Shown here in pieces: positions 42,420 to 47,206 of a stretch of 47,206 nt of DNA (position 1 is the stretch's first letter; every line of letters begins with the position of its first letter). A program made the position numbers and the translations under genes. The stretch is from Corynebacterium vitaeruminis. Its GTDB lineage: Bacteria; Actinomycetota; Actinomycetes; Mycobacteriales; Mycobacteriaceae. Under the pieces are notes generated by a model. The model was not told where the DNA came from, ran no database searches, and saw only the letters and a program-made list of their open reading frames with translations. The stretch is from positions 1-47,206 of the forward strand of contig NZ_JVVM01000027.1 in assembly GCF_001054325.1 (NCBI RefSeq), read 5' to 3'.

Positions 42420-43622
42420 ATGAGAGCCAATATTTTCGCCAAGGCAAAAACCACGCCAAAAACCAAAACCCTCGCTGCCATCGGATGCGCCGCGCTGAGC
42501 TTCGTCGCCGCAGCTTGCGGTGCAGACGCGGAGTCGAATGACGCTGCCGACAACAAGGGAGAACTCACTGTCACTGATGTCGCCGGTCGTACGGTGACTT
42601 TCGATAAGCAGCCAGAACGGATTGTACTTGGTGAAGGTCGCGCCATGTTTGTTACCGCGATGCTTGACCGGGACAACCCAGGTGACCACGTTGTCGCCAT
42701 GGGAAGCGATCTGCATTCGGGTGCACCGTCGTTTGAAAGCAAGCTTTTCGAGACGAACCCAGAGCTGAAGGACATGCCGACCATCGGCAATATCGCCAAG
42801 GGCGATGTTACGGTAGAAAACCTCATCTCCCACAACCCGGACGTGGTCGTCATGACCCTTGACCACAAGAAGGCCGCGGAGCAGTCCGGTTTCCTCACCA
42901 AGCTCGATCAGGCAGGCCTGAAGTACGTATTCACTGACTTCCGCCAAAAGCCCCTGGAGAACACCGCCAAGTCCGTCGAGCTCCTCGGCCAGATTGTCGA
43001 TGAGCAGGACAATGCCAAGAAGTTCACCGATTTCTACACCAAGCGGGTTAACGAGATCAGCGAACGTGCCGCCAAGCTCGAAGACAAGCCCAAGACCTTC
43101 GTCTGGCGAGCAGCTGGTCTTAAGGACTGCTGCTCGACCGTCAATAAGTCCAACCTCGGCGACCTCGTCACGGCCGCCGGAGGTGAAAACCTCGGTGACA
43201 CCCTTCTCGACACCGAATCCGGCGACGTGACCGCAGAGAAGGTCCTGTCCGTCCAGCCGGAGAAGATCATCGCCACCGGTGGATCCTGGGCACTCGACCC
43301 GAAGAAACCGGAAGTCCTGCCACACGTCGAACTCGGCTACACCGTCGGCCCAGAGACTGCACAGCGCACTCTGGAAGGCCTGCTGAAGACCCCAGGTTTC
43401 GACACGTTGAACGCACCGAAGAAGGGCGAACTGCACGCTGCTTTCCACCAGTTCTACGACTCGCCGTACAACGTCTTCGCCCTCGAGCAGTTTGCGAAGT
43501 GGATCCACCCCGAAGAGTTCGCTGATCTCGATCCGGTCGCGGACTTCGCCAAGTTCCACAAGGACTACCTGCCCTTCGAGCTCAGCGGCACCTTCTTCAC
43601 CTCCCTGGAGCCAACCAAGTAA
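42420..43622 (+). CDS. Iron-siderophore ABC substrate-binding lipoprotein
   Basis: A 400-residue periplasmic-binding-type lipoprotein (FecB/BtuF fold). The signal peptide runs to the lipobox AAAC with Cys33 (FVAAACG). The mature part starts with TVTDVAGRTVTFDKQPERIVLG, then PDVVVMTLDHKKA and a C-terminal lobe with YDSPYNVFALEQFAKWIHPEEF, all typical. A CC pair (GLKDCCST) is unusual. The ligand is unknown; ferric siderophore or heme are the candidates. Start: ATG 42420, with only a weak AAGG about 15 nt upstream; its TGAGAG context offers no better start. First gene of an iron-regulated operon. Confidence 0.9.
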   Translation: MRANIFAKAKTTPKTKTLAAIGCAALSFVAAACGADAESNDAADNKGELTVTDVAGRTVTFDKQPERIVLGEGRAMFVTAMLDRDNPGDHVVAMGSDLHSGAPSFESKLFETNPELKDMPTIGNIAKGDVTVENLISHNPDVVVMTLDHKKAAEQSGFLTKLDQAGLKYVFTDFRQKPLENTAKSVELLGQIVDEQDNAKKFTDFYTKRVNEISERAAKLEDKPKTFVWRAAGLKDCCSTVNKSNLGDLVTAAGGENLGDTLLDTESGDVTAEKVLSVQPEKIIATGGSWALDPKKPEVLPHVELGYTVGPETAQRTLEGLLKTPGFDTLNAPKKGELHAAFHQFYDSPYNVFALEQFAKWIHPEEFADLDPVADFAKFHKDYLPFELSGTFFTSLEPTK

Positions 43623-43652
43623 CCCACCTTCCGCCACCGAAGAAGGAATCCG

Positions 43653-44828
43653 ATGATTTACACCAATCTGCACGCCCCCGAGCCAGGGCTTGACGACGAA
43701 CCCCGCGAGTCCACCTCCACCAACGACAGTGGTGGTCAAGAGTCGCAGCCCGTCACCGACCAGCACGAGTGTCCGTCGTCAAGCACGGCCTACGACTCTG
43801 CGCGACAGTACCGACGACGCTCGGCGCGGAAGGTTGCCATCATTGCGGTGCTGGTGGGCCTGGCCCTGTGCGCGTTCGTGGTGGCGACGATTGTGGGGCC
43901 GATGTCGTTGAGCGTGGGGGACGTTGTCCGCGGCATCGTGAGCCCGAATGATGTTGACGAAACTACCCGCACGGTGCTGTGGAAGCTGCGTCTGCCTGCA
44001 TCGGTGATGGCAGTGCTGATTGGTGCAGCGCTGTCGCTGGCCGGCGCGCAGATGCAGACAATCCTCGACAACCCGCTGGCGGAACCGTTTACGCTCGGCA
44101 TTTCGGCCGCAGCGGCGTTCGGTGGGGCGGCATCGATTGTGTTGGGCTGGGTGATTATTCCGCACGCACAGTTCAACCTCGCGGCCGTGGCCTGGGTATC
44201 GTCGGTCATCGCTGTGGCGATTGTGGCGGCGGCGTCGGTGTGGCGTGGCTCGGGCAAGGAATCGATGATCCTGCTGGGTATTGGCCTGGTATTTCTGTTT
44301 CAGGCGCTGCTGGCCCTACTGCAGTACCGCGCGACCACCGAGGCGTTGCAGCAGATTGTGTTCTGGACGATGGGGTCGCTTCAGCGCGCGAACTGGGTGG
44401 CCAACGGCATCATCGCGGCAGCGCTGCTGATCGCTATTCCGTTCACCATCCGCTATGCCTGGGCGCTGACAGTGCTGCGGCTTGGCGATGCCCGCGCAAA
44501 AGCCCTGGGTATCAATGTGGATAGGCTGCGCATTGCGACGTTAATTGTAGCCTCGTTGCTGGCGGCCACCGCTGTGGCCTTTGCCGGCATCATCGGGTTC
44601 ATCGGACTGGTCGGCCCGCACATTGCGCGCATGCTGGTCGGTGAGGAACAGCGCTTCTTTGCCCCGGCATCAATGGCGGCGGGCGCGGCGCTGCTTGCGG
44701 CAGCCCATGCGGTATCCATCACGGTGGTGCCGGGCGTGGCTGTGCCGATTGGCATCATTACCGCAATCGTCGGTGTCCCATTCTTTGTCGGCTTGGTTTT
44801 CCTACGCAAGAGGACGGTGTGGAACTAA
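43653..44828 (+). CDS. FecCD-family iron ABC permease
   Basis: A 391-residue permease with about ten membrane helices after a ~65-residue hydrophilic, Ser/Glu-rich N-terminus that is longer than usual. Family motifs: WKLRLPASVMAVLIGAALSLAGAQMQTILDNPLAEPFTLG (FecCD signature) and FIGLVGPHIARMLVGEEQRFFAP (ATPase-coupling region). Only one permease is present, so it must form a homodimer. Start: ATG 43653 with AAGGA 6 nt upstream. Its stop overlaps the ATPase start (TAATG). Confidence 0.93.
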   Translation: MIYTNLHAPEPGLDDEPRESTSTNDSGGQESQPVTDQHECPSSSTAYDSARQYRRRSARKVAIIAVLVGLALCAFVVATIVGPMSLSVGDVVRGIVSPNDVDETTRTVLWKLRLPASVMAVLIGAALSLAGAQMQTILDNPLAEPFTLGISAAAAFGGAASIVLGWVIIPHAQFNLAAVAWVSSVIAVAIVAAASVWRGSGKESMILLGIGLVFLFQALLALLQYRATTEALQQIVFWTMGSLQRANWVANGIIAAALLIAIPFTIRYAWALTVLRLGDARAKALGINVDRLRIATLIVASLLAATAVAFAGIIGFIGLVGPHIARMLVGEEQRFFAPASMAAGAALLAAAHAVSITVVPGVAVPIGIITAIVGVPFFVGLVFLRKRTVWN

Positions 44829-45619
44829 TGAGTGTATTTCTCGATGTCAATGACGTAGTCGCCGGCTATGGCAAGCGGCAAGTGCTGCGCGGGGCGTTAG
44901 TTCGCACCCTGAAGCCGGGGACGGTGACGGGGCTGCTGGGGCCAAACGCTGCGGGCAAGTCCACACTGATGACGACGCTGGCGGGGATTCGAAAGCCGAT
45001 GTCCGGGGAGATTGTCCTGACCCGTGACAATGAGCGGGTTATCGGCTCCGAGCTGCGCGATGTCGTAGGCTACGTGCCACAGGACCTGCCCGCTAGTGCC
45101 TCGCTGACCGCATTCGAGTCGGTGTTGGTCTCCGGGCGACGCGCCGGGCGACTGCGCGTGCGCGGCTCTGAGATTGAGCACGCGGCGGCAGTTCTCCGAA
45201 AGGTTGGCATTGAGCACCTTGCCGATCGCTTCGTCGGTGAGCTCTCCGGTGGCCAACGTCAACTCGTCGCCGTCGCGCAGATGTTTGTGCGCGACCCCGA
45301 GGTCATGCTTCTCGACGAACCCACCTCCGCCCTCGACCTGCGCCACCAGGTGGAACTCCTACAGCTCATCCGCGCGGAGGTCGCCTCGCGGAGCTCCTTG
45401 GCACTCGTCGCAATCCACGATCTCAACCTCGCTGCCCGCTACTGCGATGAGCTTGTCATGCTTCACGACGGCCACGTGGTTGCCCAGGGGAGTCCTGCTG
45501 ATGTTCTCACTCCGGACCTTTTGGCCCGCGTCTATGGAATTCGAGCCCGCGTGCTTGATGACGAAGGCGTGCCCGTGGTGTGTCCTATTGAGGAAGACCA
45601 GGTTTCGGAGGCTGCGTAG
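44828..45619 (+). CDS. FecE-family iron ABC ATPase
   Basis: A 263-residue ATPase. Motifs: Walker A GPNAAGKST (about 39-47), GYVPQDL (Q-loop), signature LSGGQRQLVAVAQ, Walker B VMLLDEPTSALD, and the H-loop AIHDLN. The Walker A has AAG where GSG is usual, still a standard P-loop. Start: ATG 44828 sharing the A of the permease stop; the open frame from GTG 44819 lies inside the permease gene. Last gene of the DtxR-controlled operon. Confidence 0.93.
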   Translation: MSVFLDVNDVVAGYGKRQVLRGALVRTLKPGTVTGLLGPNAAGKSTLMTTLAGIRKPMSGEIVLTRDNERVIGSELRDVVGYVPQDLPASASLTAFESVLVSGRRAGRLRVRGSEIEHAAAVLRKVGIEHLADRFVGELSGGQRQLVAVAQMFVRDPEVMLLDEPTSALDLRHQVELLQLIRAEVASRSSLALVAIHDLNLAARYCDELVMLHDGHVVAQGSPADVLTPDLLARVYGIRARVLDDEGVPVVCPIEEDQVSEAA

Positions 45620-45626
45620 TGCGGAT

Positions 45627-45667
45627 TTGGCTGGGGCGCGGGGCATTTCGCTAATCGCCCCAGCCAA
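45627..45667 (+). terminator. Terminator after the iron operon
   Basis: Perfect 12-bp arms TTGGCTGGGGCG (45627-45638) and CGCCCCAGCCAA (45656-45667), 8 nt after the ATPase stop. No strong T-run, but stable. It separates the operon from the tRNA gene. Confidence 0.8.
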
Positions 45668-45712
45668 GTGGTAACATCTTTTCTCGTTGCACTTGTTGTA
45701 CTTGTGCTACAG

Positions 45713-45785
45713 GCCCCCGTAGCTCAGTGGATAGAGCGCCGGTTTCCGGTACCGAAGGTCGGAGGTTCGACTCCTCTCGGGGGCA
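45713..45785 (+). tRNA. tRNA-Arg(CCG)
   Basis: 73 nt from GCCCCCG to CGGGGGC plus discriminator A. D-arm GCTC/GAGC, T-arm GGAGG-TTCGACT-CCTCT, variable loop AGGTC. The anticodon loop TTCCGGT gives CCG, reading the arginine codon CGG; one C-A mismatch closes the anticodon stem. No CCA is encoded. The IS element begins 4 nt past the 3' end. Confidence 0.93.
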
Positions 45786-45792
45786 CGATGTG

Positions 45793-45830
45793 AAGTCTCG
45801 AGACATCGTTCCGGTTATGTCTCGAGGCTT
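45793..45830 (+). terminator. Hairpin in the IS left end, likely tRNA terminator
   Basis: AAGTCTCGAGACAT (45793-45806) and ATGTCTCGAGGCTT (45817-45830), 13 of 14 paired, followed by CCTTTATTTTTG. It lies 8 nt after the tRNA and inside the IS terminal region, so an IS-borne hairpin may now terminate the tRNA transcript; on the other strand it lies just past the end of the transposase gene. Confidence 0.6.
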
Positions 45831-47032
45831 CCTTTATTTTTGTTGCCCGGGGTGGGGTTTAGTTCGTTGTCTTTTTGGTTGTAGTAGATCTTGTCTGAGG
45901 TCAGTGTGTAGTGGGCTATGTGTTGCCCCGTGGCGGTGATTTTGATGTCTGCTGTGTTGTCTACGCACATGATGGTGATGGGCTCTCCGGCCCATCGGCG
46001 TCCGATATAGAGGCGTCTGAGTTGTCCGCCCCACCGCAGTGTTGTTTTGCCGTTTTTGGCGACTTTGTCGGTGCGCAGGCGGTAGTCATGAGTCTTGTTT
46101 CCTGGGCGGGGATGCGCTTTGGGTAAAGCGTTGTAGGCCTCCGCAGGGGTACATCGGTTGAGTGCTCGGTGGGGGCGTTTGTTGTTGTAGTAGTCGATGA
46201 TGTCATCGAGTTGTTCGTTGAGGTTGTCGATGTCTCTAGCTTGGGGTCTGTTACGTAGTGCCAGTTTGAGTGTGTAGTGGAATCGTTCAACTTTCCCTTG
46301 GGTTTGCGGGTGGTAGGGTTTGCCGTTTTTCTGTTCAATTCCTAGGTCTAGGATGAGTTGTTCGAAGCCATTGCGTGCTGGGTTGGTGCGGTCGTTGCTG
46401 GTTGTGAATGCTCGTCCGTTGTCGGTCAGGGTTGATTGTGGGTAACCGTGGATGGTGGCTGTGTAGGTGAAGGCTTCGATGACGTGGGTGACGGTTGCGC
46501 TGTTAAAGGCTTGGCAGTGAAGTACATAGCGTGAGTGGTCGTCGAGGATTGTAAGGATGACGACGCGTTGGTGGCCGGCGATGGTCCAGTCGCTGTAGTC
46601 CATTTGCCATGTTTCGTTGGGTTGGTCTGCTTGGAATCGTATCCATGAGCTGCGGGGACGTTTTTGTGGTTGGGGTGTGATGTGTCCGTTGTTTTTGAGG
46701 ATGCGATGAATCGTTGCTGTTGCTGGCAGTGGGGTTGTGTCTTCTTGCTCGAGGTGCCAGCGGATGGTGTGGGCTCCCGCGTCGGTGCCGCGGTTGGTTA
46801 GTTCGTAGCGTAATTGGAGGATGCGGTCGACTACGTCAGGGGCGGTAGCGCGTGGATTTGTATGAGGGCGTTTTGATTTAGGGGTCAGTGCCTTGATGCC
46901 GCCTTCGGTGTAGCGCTTTTGTAATGTTCGGATCCAACGCGTTGTCACGCCGAAGTGTTGGGCTGCTTCGGTTTGGGTCATGCCGGTGGCGAGCATGGTT
47001 TCGATGATGATTTTCGGAGCTGGTTTCTCCAT
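45815..47032 (-). CDS. IS481-family DDE transposase
   Basis: A 405-residue transposase: N-terminal helix-turn-helix (TQTEAAQHFGVTTRWIRTLQKRYTEGG), linker, rve-type integrase core with catalytic Asp145 (QMDYSDW), Asp204 (TLTDNGRAF) and Glu249 (GKVERFH), and a C-terminal segment ending YYNNKRPHRALNRCTPAEAYN. The long continuous frame with all three acidic residues suggests an active enzyme. Start: ATG 47032. It lies inside its inverted repeats, in reverse orientation to the tRNA. Confidence 0.92.
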   Translation of the reverse strand: MEKPAPKIIIETMLATGMTQTEAAQHFGVTTRWIRTLQKRYTEGGIKALTPKSKRPHTNPRATAPDVVDRILQLRYELTNRGTDAGAHTIRWHLEQEDTTPLPATATIHRILKNNGHITPQPQKRPRSSWIRFQADQPNETWQMDYSDWTIAGHQRVVILTILDDHSRYVLHCQAFNSATVTHVIEAFTYTATIHGYPQSTLTDNGRAFTTSNDRTNPARNGFEQLILDLGIEQKNGKPYHPQTQGKVERFHYTLKLALRNRPQARDIDNLNEQLDDIIDYYNNKRPHRALNRCTPAEAYNALPKAHPRPGNKTHDYRLRTDKVAKNGKTTLRWGGQLRRLYIGRRWAGEPITIMCVDNTADIKITATGQHIAHYTLTSDKIYYNQKDNELNPTPGNKNKGSLET

Positions 47033-47046
47033 GGTTTCAGCATGGA

Positions 47047-47196
47047 GGAACGATGTCGCGAGACATCAGTTTCAGCGTGTTTGGGGCAACTGTGGCGTGT
47101 TGCCGGGCACATCGTTTCTCGCCGGAACGATGTGACGAGACATGATGGTTCTCGGCACCGGAACGATCTCATGAGACATGCGGAACGATGTCACCG
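47047..47196. repeat. Sub-terminal repeats of the IS right end
   Basis: Units GGAACGATGTCNCGAGACAT at 47047-47066, 47124-47143 and 47160-47179, plus a partial one at 47182-47196. They resemble the right inverted repeat itself. They probably are transposase-binding sites and lie in the promoter region of the transposase. Confidence 0.75.
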
Positions 47197-47206
47197 AACC
47201 AGACAC

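Larger units (their letters stand above)
45789..47205 (-). mobile_element. IS481-like insertion sequence
   Basis: About 1.42 kb. The ends are inverted repeats: left TGTGAAGTCTCGAGACATCG then TTCCG at 45789-45813, right (reversed) TGTCTGGTTCGGTGACATCG then TTCCG at 47205-47181, 18 of 25 identical. One transposase gene in reverse orientation (45815-47032). The right side holds sub-terminal repeats of GGAACGATGTCNCGAGACAT. The target duplication cannot be checked because the window ends one base past the right repeat. It lies directly behind tRNA-Arg. Confidence 0.8.

Noticed and set aside
42351..43766. 471-codon minus-strand open frame over the iron-binding lipoprotein
   Set aside because: Shadow of a gene with lipobox and binding-protein motifs; high GC favours long antisense frames.

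Overview
The window looks like chromosomal DNA of a Corynebacterium (Actinobacteria, fairly high GC). The evidence is a one-piece OdhA/Kgd-type 2-oxoglutarate dehydrogenase of 1,222 residues with a fused ABC exporter beside it, a DtxR-like iron box in front of a siderophore-uptake operon, LexA-like sites of the actinobacterial TCGAAC-N4-GTTCGA type, many GTG/TTG starts and a generally GC-rich coding sequence. I cannot fix the species. No phage, CRISPR array or rRNA is visible; there is one tRNA and one insertion sequence.

Layout. 1-6.5 kb: Mrp/ApbC P-loop ATPase (-), a small general-stress membrane protein (+), a DUF6777-like membrane-anchored protein (-), CorA-type metal channel (-) and an OpuAC-like lipoprotein (+). 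6.9-15.5 kb: kgd/odhA, a double ABC exporter and an EcsC-like protein, all on the minus strand. 15.6-18.1 kb: a FhuF-like [2Fe-2S] protein, a very acidic protein, and an orphan gene under a near-consensus LexA box. 18.3-20.9 kb: two tandem secreted trypsin-like proteases. 21.0-24.3 kb: an AT-richer two-gene insert, a PLD-nuclease/SF2-helicase/DUF3427 protein with a NUDIX hydrolase, which looks horizontally acquired and defence- or repair-like. 24.4-32.5 kb: MFS exporter, BASS-family symporter, DEAD-box RNA helicase with a long leader, small membrane protein, secreted HNH nuclease and PutP.

32.5-42.3 kb is the most interesting part: a tightly packed operon of a SNF2-family ATPase, a SWIM zinc-finger protein, an Mre11/SbcD-like phosphoesterase and a Rad50/SMC-like ATPase without a CxxC zinc hook. 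It is followed by two paralogous MarR-type regulators and a strong terminator. A LexA-like site and two short palindromes lie upstream, so this looks like a DNA-damage-linked DNA-processing machine. 42.3-45.6 kb: DtxR-box-controlled siderophore/iron ABC operon (binding lipoprotein, permease, ATPase). 45.7-47.2 kb: tRNA-Arg(CCG) with an IS481-like element inserted right behind it and filling the right end of the window.

Two dispersed intergenic repeats were found by eye: six copies of a motif with core CGCTTKACGACG, and a pair of 21-nt repeats starting TGTCATAAAC. All functional statements are from motifs and family knowledge only; no database search was possible.
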